The position numbers and the translations under genes are program-made. This document shows, one piece after another, positions 1-8,493 of a stretch of 64,000 bases of DNA. The notes under the pieces were generated by a model that had not been told where the DNA came from, searched no databases, and saw nothing but the letters and a program-made list of their open reading frames with translations. Numbering within the stretch: the stretch's first letter is position 1; each line of letters opens with the position of its first letter. Location: the NCBI GenBank assembly GCA_016714565.1, contig JADKDM010000014.1:135620-199619 (forward strand), read 5' to 3'. This DNA is from Candidatus Villigracilis propinquus (GTDB lineage Bacteria; Chloroflexota; Anaerolineae; Anaerolineales; Villigracilaceae).

Positions 1-1053
1 CTCGTGCCCATGCCTGTGATGAAGGTCTGGCATGTGATCGTGCTCGTGTTCCTCCGCCGCGTGTTCATGTTCATGTGAATGTGTGCTCACCGTAACCGAG
101 TCGTGAGCGTGGGCGGGGTCGTCATGCCTGTGGCTGTGCTCATGGAACATAGCCGTGTGCGTGTGAGAATGAGCGTGTACCTCATTGATCAGCAGGAGCG
201 CGCCGATGATCATCAAAATCCCAGCAAGGCTATACGCAAAAGATGGAGATTCGCCGAATATTATGATGGACAACAACACCCCCGCCAGCGGAGCCGTTCC
301 ATATAAGGCGCTTGTGCGTGCTGCACCCAGCCCACGCATGGAGAGGATGAACAGGATCGTGCTCAACCCGTAGCTGACAAATCCCAGGATCATTGTGCTG
401 ATGATGGATGTAAATGACGGCATTGCGTTTCCAAGCAGAAAAGCCAGCAGGAAAGAAAAGGTTCCGGCAGTCACACCCTTCCACGCCACAATGACGAGCG
501 GGTCTTTGCCTGAGATATTGCGTGTCAAGTTATTGTCCAACCCCCAAAGCACGCAAGCGAGGATGATCCCCAACGCGCCGAGGGAAAGACCAATGCCTTC
601 CGAAAAATTGGTAGAAAGGAAAACGCTTGCAAGCGTAATCACGAGGATCGCCATCCATGCCCGGCGGCTGATGGCTTCCTTGAAGAATAACAACGCGATC
701 AGAGTTGTGCCGACACCCTCAAAATTCAAAAGCAGCGAGGCCGTGGATGCAGGAGTGTTTTGCAGGCTGACCATCAACACAATGGGAGCCATCACCCCGC
801 CGGAGAGGATCGCCCCTGCCAGCCATTTGATATCTTCCTTTTTTATGCCCGCTTCCTTCTGTTGTGCGGGGCGGGCGATCCTTTGGCTTAGCTTGATGAG
901 CGAGACACCCGTTCCGCTGCCAAGGTAAAGGAACGCTGCAAGAAAGATGGGCGAAATATCCCCAAGCAATAGTTTTGCAAAAGGAGCACTCGCGCCGAAG
1001 AAGACGGCGGCTGTTAGAGCTTGTAAAACGAAGGGCAGGGTTTTTGTTTTCAT
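1..1053 (-). CDS. DMT/EamA-family transporter with histidine-rich C-terminal tail (C-terminus outside window)
   Basis: Inner-membrane drug/metabolite transporter of the EamA type. The reading frame is open from an ATG at 1053 to the window edge (351 codons visible, no stop). Two halves of hydrophobic helices are visible (about ten segments over residues 1-290), with the pseudo-repeat typical of the family, for example the half starting FVLQALTAAVFFGASAPF and the one starting GIILACVLWGLDNNL. After the last helix the protein does not stop. It continues into a tail of about 60 residues with about 21 histidines in H-x-H runs (AHSHTHT, HEHSHRHDD, HEHEHAAEEHEHDH). Such tails bind Zn, Ni or Co in known metal transporters and chaperones, so a metal-related role is inferred, but the substrate cannot be read from sequence. 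The gene is transcribed away from the NIF3-like gene upstream of it. Confidence 0.85.
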   Translation of the reverse strand, partial: MKTKTLPFVLQALTAAVFFGASAPFAKLLLGDISPIFLAAFLYLGSGTGVSLIKLSQRIARPAQQKEAGIKKEDIKWLAGAILSGGVMAPIVLMVSLQNTPASTASLLLNFEGVGTTLIALLFFKEAISRRAWMAILVITLASVFLSTNFSEGIGLSLGALGIILACVLWGLDNNLTRNISGKDPLVIVAWKGVTAGTFSFLLAFLLGNAMPSFTSIISTMILGFVSYGLSTILFILSMRGLGAARTSALYGTAPLAGVLLSIIIFGESPSFAYSLAGILMIIGALLLINEVHAHSHTHTAMFHEHSHRHDDPAHAHDSVTVSTHSHEHEHAAEEHEHDHMPDLHHRHGHE

Positions 1054-1132
1054 CCGTTTTTCCTCAACCGTTAAAGAATATTAATTTAGTCGCTCACCTT
1101 ACGCAGTGTCGCTGGCACTCAGGGAATCACGA

Positions 1133-1471
1133 TTAGTTATGAAAAAGGTGGTTTGCCAGCGGAAAAATATTGATCAAAGCTTCCTCGTACGGATGAATGC
1201 TTTTGATGACTTTGACCGCCTCATTCACCAGTTCCCGCCTGCAATTGACTTCGATCTTGTATTCGATCCCCTCGCTGATCTTGCCGATCTCCCCTTCAAA
1301 TGGATTCGCCCCTTCCAGCGGACGATAATATCCCTGCACAGGATAGATTGCCACACAATGATCGTAATTCCCGATCCTGCCCACCCCTATCTTTGCAAGT
1401 TCATCGCGGATCTTCAAGGCATATTCCTGCGGGACGAATATCTCAAGCTTTACATCGGTGAAGTTTTCCAT
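1133..1471 (-). CDS. small NIF3/YqfO-like (PII-fold) protein
   Basis: A 112-residue protein resembling the stand-alone PII/CutA-like domain that is also inserted in bacterial NIF3 (YqfO) proteins. The diagnostic stretches are GRIGNYDHCVA (about residues 31-41), YYRPLEGANPFEG (about 48-60) and HPYEEALINIFPL near the C-terminus. The family forms oligomers with a ferredoxin-like fold, and its biochemical role is unknown. It lies 12 bp downstream of the esterase gene on the same strand, so it may be the last gene of a pyrC-esterase-nif3 transcript. The length is normal for the stand-alone form. Confidence 0.75.
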   Translation of the reverse strand: MENFTDVKLEIFVPQEYALKIRDELAKIGVGRIGNYDHCVAIYPVQGYYRPLEGANPFEGEIGKISEGIEYKIEVNCRRELVNEAVKVIKSIHPYEEALINIFPLANHLFHN

Positions 1472-1483
1472 AATTATTTACTT

Positions 1484-2383
1484 TTATTTTGCGGTTGCAT
1501 GAATATCGATGAAATCCCCGATCTCTTCAAATGCCTTTTTACTTTCGGGGAGCAAATCTCCCAGTGCCGGCCAGACATGCCACAGATCATCCCAGACCGT
1601 CAACGTCACATCTACGCCTTCGGCTTTGGCTTTCTCAGCCAGCATAACGGCATCATCCAACAACACCTCATCACTGCCAACCTGGATCAGAATCGGTGGA
1701 AAATCATGGAAGTCTGCGTAGATCGGAGAGATCAGCGGGTGATCTGGTTTTTCTTTCCCAACGTAATGAGACGCCCATTCACGCAAGACATCCGTCAGAA
1801 GCACCGGGTCTGGTTCGGCTTTGGTGATGTGAGATCGGCCTGTAAAAGTTAAGTCCGTCCATGGGGATAAACAAACGATGGCGGCTGGCAGCGGATCCCC
1901 CGCATCTCTCAACGCCTGAACAGCAGCCAGGCTTAACCCACCGCCAGCTGAATCGCCAGAGATAATGATGTTCTTTGGCGAATAACCCTGTGCCAATATC
2001 CAGCGATAGACATTCACCGCATCATCCACGGCAGCAGGGAAGGGATGCTCGGGTGCGAGGCGATATTCAGGAAGGAGTAGTCTTGCTTTCAGTGTCTGCG
2101 CCAACGGGATGCACATCATCAAGTGTGAATCTGCTCCGCCGGTCACATATCCCCCGCCGTGCAAATGCAAAATAATCCTGCCTGAAATTGAGTCGTTTGG
2201 AGAAATCCATTTGGAATGCAGACCATCCGCGTTAACGTCTGTAACCGTCACGCCTTTCGGTATGCGCATTAACTTTGAGGTGCTGGCAGAACGGGCGCGA
2301 TTTCCCTCAATCGTCAGTCGTTTTTCTTTGAACAGCTTACGAATGATGATTTTCCAGAAGCGGGCTTGCAGGCTGATCGGCAT
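1484..2383 (-). CDS. alpha/beta-hydrolase, hormone-sensitive-lipase type carboxylesterase
   Basis: A 299-residue cytoplasmic esterase. The oxyanion-hole motif HGGG (LHLHGGGYVTGG, about residue 72), the nucleophile elbow GDSAGGG (about residue 144), a late Asp (SDEVLLDDA) and the catalytic His (DLWHVWP) all appear in the right order for alpha/beta hydrolase fold family 3. It has no signal peptide. The start ATG overlaps the stop of dihydroorotase by one base (TGATG), so the two are probably translationally coupled. The natural substrate is unknown; short-chain acyl esters are typical of the family. Confidence 0.85.
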   Translation of the reverse strand: MPISLQARFWKIIIRKLFKEKRLTIEGNRARSASTSKLMRIPKGVTVTDVNADGLHSKWISPNDSISGRIILHLHGGGYVTGGADSHLMMCIPLAQTLKARLLLPEYRLAPEHPFPAAVDDAVNVYRWILAQGYSPKNIIISGDSAGGGLSLAAVQALRDAGDPLPAAIVCLSPWTDLTFTGRSHITKAEPDPVLLTDVLREWASHYVGKEKPDHPLISPIYADFHDFPPILIQVGSDEVLLDDAVMLAEKAKAEGVDVTLTVWDDLWHVWPALGDLLPESKKAFEEIGDFIDIHATAK

Positions 2384-3447
2384 CAGATGCGTACGTTTCT
2401 GCCAAACCCCGGCTGAACAAGTATCTTTCCATCTTTGAAGGCTTCGGTTCCGCGCAGGACAACGCGGGTCACTTTACCTTTGACCTTCCAGCCTTCGAAC
2501 GGAGTCCAATTGCAGCGGGTGAATTGATCTGCCGCTTTGATCTCGTAGGTTGCGTTCTCATCCACTTCCACCCAGGTTTCGGGTTGTTCGGGCAGGTTGA
2601 AAATCTTTCGTGGATTGACATGCATTTTTTGAATAAGATCGTCTAAGGTCAAACGTCCAAGGTCAACAGCGGTGAGTAAAAGAGGCAGCGCAGTTTCCAA
2701 ACCGGGGAATCCGGGCGGTGGATTTTCGCCGTCCTTTTCTTCAATGGTGTGCGGAGCGTGGTCTGTGGCGAAACAATCGATGACATCCAGATTTGTCCAC
2801 AGGCTATCCACATCCTCTTTTGTTGCCAAACGCGGGCGGACTTCTCCGCGGCCGGGATGTCCATTGGAGATGGCGGGAATATCATCCTTCGACAGGAACA
2901 AATGATGCGGGCCGACTTCACAGGTCACTTTGATGCCGCGTTCCTTGGCAGCTTTGATGACCAGAATTTCTTCTTTCAATGAAACATGCGCGATGTGAAC
3001 GGAGCGGTCATACATGGCGGCGAATAGAATTGCGGCGGCCATGGTCCGGCTTTCGGAGTGCGCTACGATGGGCTGATTGCGCGGATACTTCTCGAAATGC
3101 GGCTGCCAGAGTGACATGTCATCGAGGCGCAGTTCCCCAAAGGTGGAATCGAGGTACATCTTTAGCCCCGCAGCTGTCCCTGAGAGCGAAGCGGCAATTG
3201 CAGCGTTATCGGGGCCTGCGCCGATATATTGTCCATAGTCACAGCGTGCCTTTTGTTTCGCCGCATCCAGCGCCAGATCAAGCGTTGATTTATCGAAGAT
3301 CGGCGGCTTCGTGTTGGGCATGGCCAGCACGGTGGTGAATCCACCGGCGAGCGCGGCGGATGTGCCGGAGTCGAAATCTTCTTTGTGCGTCGCGCCAGGT
3401 TCGCGCAAATGGACATGGGGGTCAATTAAGCCGGGGAGTTTGATCAT
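2383..3447 (-). CDS. pyrC: dihydroorotase, CAD-like type
   Basis: Catalyses the reversible cyclisation of carbamoyl aspartate to dihydroorotate in de novo pyrimidine synthesis. Metal-binding DPHVHLREPG (His11, His13), the carboxylated-lysine segment GLKMYLDSTFGEL (Lys96), HSE (His130), IAHVS (His154), the active-site loop GRGEVRPRL and catalytic DCFATDHAPH are all present. At 354 residues it is shorter than usual bacterial type I enzymes (about 430). In its order of motifs and in PPPGFPGLET and WTPFEGWKVKGKV it resembles the dihydroorotase domain of animal CAD more than PyrC of E. coli. The next gene upstream on the same strand is a uracil-type permease, so the pair supplies pyrimidines by synthesis and uptake. 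Confidence 0.92.
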   Translation of the reverse strand: MIKLPGLIDPHVHLREPGATHKEDFDSGTSAALAGGFTTVLAMPNTKPPIFDKSTLDLALDAAKQKARCDYGQYIGAGPDNAAIAASLSGTAAGLKMYLDSTFGELRLDDMSLWQPHFEKYPRNQPIVAHSESRTMAAAILFAAMYDRSVHIAHVSLKEEILVIKAAKERGIKVTCEVGPHHLFLSKDDIPAISNGHPGRGEVRPRLATKEDVDSLWTNLDVIDCFATDHAPHTIEEKDGENPPPGFPGLETALPLLLTAVDLGRLTLDDLIQKMHVNPRKIFNLPEQPETWVEVDENATYEIKAADQFTRCNWTPFEGWKVKGKVTRVVLRGTEAFKDGKILVQPGFGRNVRI

Positions 3448-3464
3448 TTTGTGAGTATAAATGT

Positions 3465-3498
3465 AAACAGGTACACATGTAAATATGTGTACCTGTTT
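3465..3498 (-). terminator. 14-bp perfect hairpin between permease and dihydroorotase
   Basis: Arms 3465-3478 and 3485-3498 are perfectly complementary with a 6-nt loop. The hairpin lies after the permease stop and 18 bp before the dihydroorotase start. On the minus strand it is followed by a T-rich stretch without a clean run of U, so it could act as a terminator, an attenuator or an operator-like palindrome. On the plus strand a T run follows directly. Confidence 0.55.
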
Positions 3499-3520
3499 TT
3501 TTGTTTACGTTTTTACTTGA

Positions 3521-4972
3521 CTACTTTGTACTCGGCTTAAACACCTGAAACACCAAATTCAAAAGAATGCCGACCACTGCGCCGGTGGCGATGGCAGGCC
3601 AGCCGTTGGGGAAGATACCCGTCAACGCGGGGATGGGCAGGAAGCTGTTGAAGCCGATGTGACCGCCAATACCGATGACCATGATGGCCGCACCGATGGC
3701 GAGATTCTTCGGGTCGAACATATCCACTTTTTCGGCGATGAGCAGGGCAATGCCTTGCATACCGATCACACCGAAGAGATAGATGGCAAGCCCGCCGCTG
3801 ACCGCAGTTGGGATGGATGTGACCACGCCTGCGAGATGTCCGCTGAAGGCCATGACGATGGCAATGACGCCCGCCGCGATAAGCGACACGCCGGAGTAGT
3901 TGCGGCTGATGACCATCAGTGAATTGTTCTCGCCATAGTTCGTGCCAGCCGAGCCGCCCAACATCCCGTTGATGGTGTCGCCGATGCCGTCGAGGATCAG
4001 GTTGAAACCGATGAATTCGCTCAAGCCATATTTCTCGCGTTTTTGTTCCTCGGCGAGGTGATCCACATACAAACCGATCTGATACAGATGCGCGGTTGAT
4101 TCAGGCACCGTGGCGATCGCCATGATAGCAATGCTCACAATGGCTGTGGCACTCAAGGATGAAGTGAAGTTCGGGAAGGTAATGTGCGGCACTGTGAAAA
4201 CAGATGCACTGGTGATGGATGCAAAATTCACCATGCCCATTGCTGCGGCCACAACATACCCAACGATGGCGCCAAACAAGATCGGCAGCATTCCAAGAAA
4301 TCCCTTGCCCTGCAAATAAACAGAAAAAAGGATCGTCGAGAACAGCGTCACCATCGCCACCGTCCACCATTGCACCGAGCCGCCAGCCATACCGCCCGCC
4401 ACGCCAGATGCCATATCCAATGCGGCTTTGCCAAGCGCGAACCCGATCACCGCGGCAACTGTGCCGGTCACGATCGGCGGCAGGACCACATCGATCGCCT
4501 TGCGTCCACCGGCATAACGGATGATGAGGCCGATCAGAATATTGATTACACCTGTCACCACAATGCCCGCCTGCGCCACACCGATCAACTCATCACTGGC
4601 AGGCACACCGAATGAGGCATTTGTCACGGCCAGCACCGCCGCAATATAAGAAAACGACGAGCCATAATACAACGGGATGAATTTCCCGATCCCATACCGT
4701 GAACCAAGCAGTGCCACGATGGTCGCCATGCCCGAAGCCAGCAGCACCGTGCTGACATGGAAGCCGACCAGCAAAGCCACCAACACCGTCGCGGGGAACA
4801 TCGTCAATGCATGTTGGAAGCCAAGCAGATGATCTGTCCGATGGGCGGGACATCATTGGGCAAATAGCCCATCACAACCAGGACCGGACGCCTCCTTCCT
4901 AACCTCGGCCGGCTTCTGCGCTACAGGCTGACTCTTCCCTTTTGGTTTTTCCTTGCTTTGTTTTGTTGCCAT
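3521..4972 (-). CDS. uracil/xanthine permease, NCS2 family (reading frame broken by two compensating indels)
   Basis: Polytopic nucleobase:cation symporter of the UraA/NCS2 type, with about 12-14 hydrophobic segments. The uninterrupted part (from 4807) begins inside the conserved first helix, LTMFPATVLVALLVG. Upstream, the frame of an ATG at 4972 with a good ribosome site (GAGGAG) gives a Lys-rich N-terminus. It then hits a stop and resumes in the same frame as the body. Between about 4827 and 4885 the conserved segment GYLPNDVPPIGQII is encoded one frame over. One extra C near 4880 and one missing C near 4827 would restore a continuous protein of about 483 residues reading GQIILLGFQHALTMF. 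NCS2 members transport uracil, xanthine or urate. Uracil is favoured by the adjoining pyrC and by the leader. Confidence 0.82.
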
Positions 4973-5009
4973 AACCATTCTCCTCTTATTTGGTTTGGGG
5001 ATGAGATAT

Positions 5010-5038
5010 AAAAAAAGAGAGCCGCAAAAGCGACTCTC
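5010..5038 (-). terminator. intrinsic terminator in the permease leader (putative attenuator)
   Basis: On the minus strand a 9-bp stem (one G-U pair, arms 5030-5038 and 5017-5025) with a TTTT loop is followed by seven T. It sits between the promoter at 5119-5146 and the start codon, so it must be read through for the permease to be expressed. This is the arrangement of a transcription attenuator. Confidence 0.7.
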
Positions 5039-5056
5039 GAATTCATAAAATAGAAA

Positions 5057-5091
5057 CACCCGTCCCGAAGAATTGATGCTTTGGATGGGTG
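5057..5091 (-). promoter_or_regulatory. leader stem-loop upstream of the attenuator
   Basis: Arms 5057-5065 and 5083-5091 pair over nine positions with one mismatch around a 17-nt loop, within the transcribed leader. It could be the ligand- or protein-sensing part of the attenuator. I could not match it to a PyrR-binding loop or a known purine or preQ1 riboswitch. Confidence 0.4.
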
Positions 5092-5118
5092 TGCTTTTTT
5101 CTATACATATTGCGCCGA

Positions 5119-5146
5119 ATTTTACGCTGATTCGAAATGATGTCAA
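5119..5146 (-). promoter_or_regulatory. sigma70-type promoter of the permease
   Basis: TTGACA at 5141-5146 and TAAAAT at 5119-5124 with a 16-bp spacer on the minus strand. The predicted start near 5111 gives a leader of about 135 nt that contains the two stem-loops. Confidence 0.7.
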
Positions 5147-5295
5147 GATATTGGAGCACGTGAAAATAACAGAGTTTTTTTGTTCCTCCAAAACAAGCCC
5201 ATGTTCTCCTTGAATTTTGTGTACAAAAAAACTTGATACTTGACACTTGACCCCTAAAACCTGATACTAGGCCATTCCATTTCAGTGAGGTCTTC

Positions 5296-6578
5296 ATGTC
5301 CAAAGAAAAAGCGAGTAACCGGTGGGTCGTGGTCGTCATATTTTTCTTTTTCATGCTTTTGCATCAAACCGATAAGTTGATGATCGGCTCGCTGCAAGTG
5401 CAGATCAGCAACGACTTCAACATTGATAATACACAATGGGGATTGGTCAATTCAGGTGCCTTGATCGTGGCAACCGTGCTTTACCCGATCTGGGGATATT
5501 TATATGACCGTTATTCACGTACCAAGCTGCTGGCCTTCGCATCCTTTGTGTGGGGCGGCACCACATGGCTCAATGCCATCGTCCGATCCTTTGGCGGATT
5601 TTTAGCCACCCGCGCATCCACCGGCATTGACGACTCATCCTATCCCGGCTTGTATACCTTGATCGCCGATTATTTTGGCCCCAGTCTGCGCGGCAAGATC
5701 TACGGTATTTTGCAACTTGCCCAGCCTCTGGGTTATCTCGTCGGCATGATCCTTGCCTTGATGGTGGCACCAGCCATCGGCGGGTGGCGAAGCGTGTTCT
5801 ACATCACCGGCTCATTGGGGTTGGTCATCGCCCTGCTGATCTATTTCTTCGTCAAAGAAATGCCGCGCGGCCAGGCCGAACCTGAATTCGAGAACATGGC
5901 TGAAATGCAGACCTTCAAATTCTCGTGGGCTGAGGCCAAGGAAATTTTCAAAAAGAAGACCATGTGGTTCGTGTTCCTGCAAGGCTTTGCGGGCGTCTTC
6001 CCGTGGAATGTGATCACCTTCTTTTTCTTTGCCTATCTTGAAAAGAACGCGGCTACGACGCGAACGGCATTCTTTTCACTATGGCCCCCGTCATCCTCAT
6101 CCTCGCCAGCGGATATTTCATCGGCGGCGCGCTTGGTGATTACGCCTTCAAATTTACCAACAAAGGCCGCATCATCGTTTCCAGCATTGGCGTTTTGATG
6201 GGCGCGATCTTTATGTATCTTGCCATCACCACACCGCTCGAAGCTAAAACGCAGTTCCTTGTTTTCATGTGCCTCACCGCCGTCTTCATGCCGCTTTCCT
6301 CCGCGAACGTCATCGCCACTGTGTACGACATTACCGTGCCGGAAGTCCGCTCCACGGCGCAGGCTTCGGAATACTTCATTGAAAACGCAGGCGCGGCATT
6401 TGCCCCCATCATCACCGGCATCATCGCAGATGCGTATGATTTGAAGACAGCCATCCTGTTGATCTGTACTGTGGCATGGCTGCTGTGCTTCTTCTTTTAC
6501 CTCGGCGCCATCTTCACCATCGACAAAGACTCGCACGACCTGCGTGAGCAAATGGCGAAGCGCGCAAAATCAATGTAA
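5296..6578 (+). CDS. MFS transporter (single-base frameshift near 6048)
   Basis: Major facilitator superfamily permease of about 427 residues. The first part (from 5296) carries helices 1-7 with the family signature between helices 2 and 3 (GYLYDRYSRTKLL) and resembles hexuronate/phthalate or spinster-like members. Near 6048 the frame is lost. The second part continues one frame over (GYDANGILFTMAPVILIL...) to 6578 with helices 8-12. Adding one G in AAGAACGC would join the halves as LEKERGYDANGI, so a one-base deletion, probably a sequencing error, is the simplest explanation. Substrate unknown. The start at 5296 follows a weak GTGAGG site. Confidence 0.82.
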
Positions 6579-6583
6579 TATTT

Positions 6584-6667
6584 TTAACCACCCTCGAAAA
6601 GCATCGAGATATTTGAGACACGGAGGCGCGGAGAAAAAACTCTGTGCATCCGTGTCTTTGTGGTTAA
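6584..6667. repeat. dispersed CACAGAG-type imperfect palindrome (family C)
   Basis: Begins TTAACCAC and ends GTGGTTAA. Inside are GAGACACGGAGG and CTCTGTGCATCCGTGTCT, an imperfect palindrome. Related copies occur at 20021-20068, 55231-55297 and 60211-60303. It lies directly after the MFS gene and could act as its 3' hairpin. Confidence 0.6.
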
Positions 6668-6775
6668 TTTCTCCAGTGGAAAAGAGGGGATAAAAAACAC
6701 ATACCCGCCATGACGCAATCGGCATACAATAAAATCAATACTCACCTATCGAAAATCATAAATTGAGAGGGTATC

Positions 6776-7612
6776 ATGACTATTATTGTCGCCGACACCA
6801 CCTGCGGACTTCCGCGGGAAATGCTCGCTCATCGCGGGATTTCATTAATTCCGCAGGTCGTTATGTTTGGGGAAGAGTCATTCCATGACGATAAAGACCT
6901 GAATACTGCCGCGTTTTTACAAAAGCTGAAGGCTTCAAAGGAATTACCAAAAACCGCTGCGCCGGAGCCGCCGCTGTATTTTCCCATCTTTGAAGAGGCA
7001 AAGAAAACGGGCGAGAGCGTGATCGTGGTTGCGCCGACAGGCAAAGCCAGCGGTACCGTCCGCTCGGCACAGACGGCTGCGTTGGAATTTCCGGATGTGG
7101 ATATCCGCGTGGTGGATACGCTCACCATTTCGTGCAACCTCGGCTCGCTTGTGCTCGTGGCAGATGACATGGCCAAGGCTGGCAAATCCGCTGATGAGAT
7201 CGTGGCGAAACTGAATGAATTGATTCCCCGCGGGAAGCTCTACTTCCTCGTGGATACGCTCGAATATCTTGCAAAGGGCGGCCGCATTGGCGGGGCGAAA
7301 CGTCTGCTGGCGGAATTGCTTGAGGTGAAGCCCATTTTGCAGGTAAAAGACGGACAGATCGAAGCCTTTGAGCAGCAGCGGACGAAGAAGCGCGCGTTGG
7401 CGCGTCTCGTGGAGGTAGTGGCAGAACAATGCAAAGGCGGGGCAGATGCCCATTTGTGTGTGCTGCAGGTTGAGGCGGAGAAAGAGGCGGAGTCCCTCGT
7501 CGCAGAATTGCATACGAAGGTGAACGTCCCAAATATCCCCATTTATGAACTTCCGCCAGCCATTGTGGTTCATGCGGGGCCCAGGGCGATGGGAGTCGGC
7601 TTTTTTGCATAA
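6776..7612 (+). CDS. DegV family fatty-acid-binding protein
   Basis: A 278-residue member of the DegV family. The start is IIVADTTCGLP (the usual ADSTCDLP motif), with SGTVRSAQTA in the middle, then DTLEYLAKGGRIGGAKRLLAELL and a C-terminal HAGPRAMGVGFFA (usually H-x-GPGA-G). DegV/FakB proteins bind a fatty acid for activation by FakA kinase. No fakA is visible here. A -10-like TACAAT lies at 6724-6729 and the ribosome site GAGAGGG precedes the ATG. Confidence 0.9.
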   Translation: MTIIVADTTCGLPREMLAHRGISLIPQVVMFGEESFHDDKDLNTAAFLQKLKASKELPKTAAPEPPLYFPIFEEAKKTGESVIVVAPTGKASGTVRSAQTAALEFPDVDIRVVDTLTISCNLGSLVLVADDMAKAGKSADEIVAKLNELIPRGKLYFLVDTLEYLAKGGRIGGAKRLLAELLEVKPILQVKDGQIEAFEQQRTKKRALARLVEVVAEQCKGGADAHLCVLQVEAEKEAESLVAELHTKVNVPNIPIYELPPAIVVHAGPRAMGVGFFA

Positions 7613-7630
7613 GCTCTATAGGCGGGGTGG

Positions 7631-7636
7631 TATAAT
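7631..7636 (+). promoter_or_regulatory. -10 element upstream of yebC
   Basis: TATAAT 59 bp before the yebC start. No strong -35 box is visible, though GCTCTA lies about 17 bp upstream. Confidence 0.45.
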
Positions 7637-7694
7637 TTTTGCGCTCAAAGCAAAATTCCCCACGAATGTGGTTGTTATTTGAAGGAGAACGTTT

Positions 7695-8447
7695 ATGTCT
7701 GGTCATTCCAAGTGGTCTACCATCAAACGAAAGAAAGGCGTGGCAGATGCCAAACGCGGCGCCGTGTTTACCCGCCTTGCCCGTGAGTTAGCCATTGCTG
7801 CTCGTGATGGCGGCGACCCTGATACAAATTTCCGTCTGCGTCTGGCGGTGGATAAAGCCCGCGCCGAGAACATGCCCAAGGATAATATTGAGCGTGCCAT
7901 CAAAAAAGGCACAGGCGAAGATAAGGACGGCGCAGTTTGGGAAGAGATCATGTTTGAAGGCTATGGCCCGCACGGCTCGGCCCTCATGGTGACCTGCGTG
8001 ACCGATAACCGCAACCGCACCGTGCCGGATATCCGCCATGCTTTCAGCAAATACGGCGGCAACATGGCCGAGCAGGGAGCGGTAGCATGGCAGTTCGACC
8101 GCAAATCTTATTTTGCTTTTCCCTCCAGCCAGTTGTCTTTCGACAAGGCGTTTGAGCTTGGCATTAACATAGGCGCGGATGATGTTGTGGATGGTGAAGA
8201 CACGGTCGAAATTTACGGCCCTGTGGAAGCCTTCAAGACCATCGCCGATGCGCTTCATACGGTCAATGTCCATCCCAGTGAAGCGGGCTTGCGTATGATC
8301 GCCAAGCAGGAAATGGATCTCGATGTGGAATCAACATTGAAGTTCATGAGAATGGTGGAAGCCATCGAAGAAATGGACGATGTGCAGGATGTGTTCCACA
8401 ACGTCAAAGTTTCGGACGAAGCTCTGGCTGCCCTCGAAGCTGCGTAA
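7695..8447 (+). CDS. YebC/PmpR family regulator (TACO1-like)
   Basis: A 250-residue member of the YebC family, beginning with the hallmark MSGHSKWSTIKRKKGVADAK and continuing with KARAENMPKDNIERAIKKG and EGYGPHGSALMVTCVTDNRNRT. YebC proteins are reported as transcription regulators and, more recently, as translation factors that relieve stalls. The gene stands immediately before ruvC and ruvA, a very common bacterial arrangement. The ribosome site is AAGGAG, 8 bp before ATG. Length and motifs are normal. Confidence 0.95.
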   Translation: MSGHSKWSTIKRKKGVADAKRGAVFTRLARELAIAARDGGDPDTNFRLRLAVDKARAENMPKDNIERAIKKGTGEDKDGAVWEEIMFEGYGPHGSALMVTCVTDNRNRTVPDIRHAFSKYGGNMAEQGAVAWQFDRKSYFAFPSSQLSFDKAFELGINIGADDVVDGEDTVEIYGPVEAFKTIADALHTVNVHPSEAGLRMIAKQEMDLDVESTLKFMRMVEAIEEMDDVQDVFHNVKVSDEALAALEAA

Positions 8448-8455
8448 CAATTATT

Positions 8456-8487
8456 GTAGGGGCGAGGTTACCTCGCCCCTACTTTTT
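8456..8487 (+). terminator. terminator after yebC (repeat family D)
   Basis: A perfect 12-bp stem (8456-8467 with 8471-8482), TTA loop, then five T. The same GTAGGGGCGAGG stem recurs at 59360-59394, so this terminator is also a dispersed repeat. Confidence 0.85.
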
Positions 8488-8493
8488 ATTTAA

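Noticed and set aside
1106..1852. Long plus-strand frame over the NIF3-like and esterase genes
   Set aside because: It is the complement of two well-recognised genes and has no family character.
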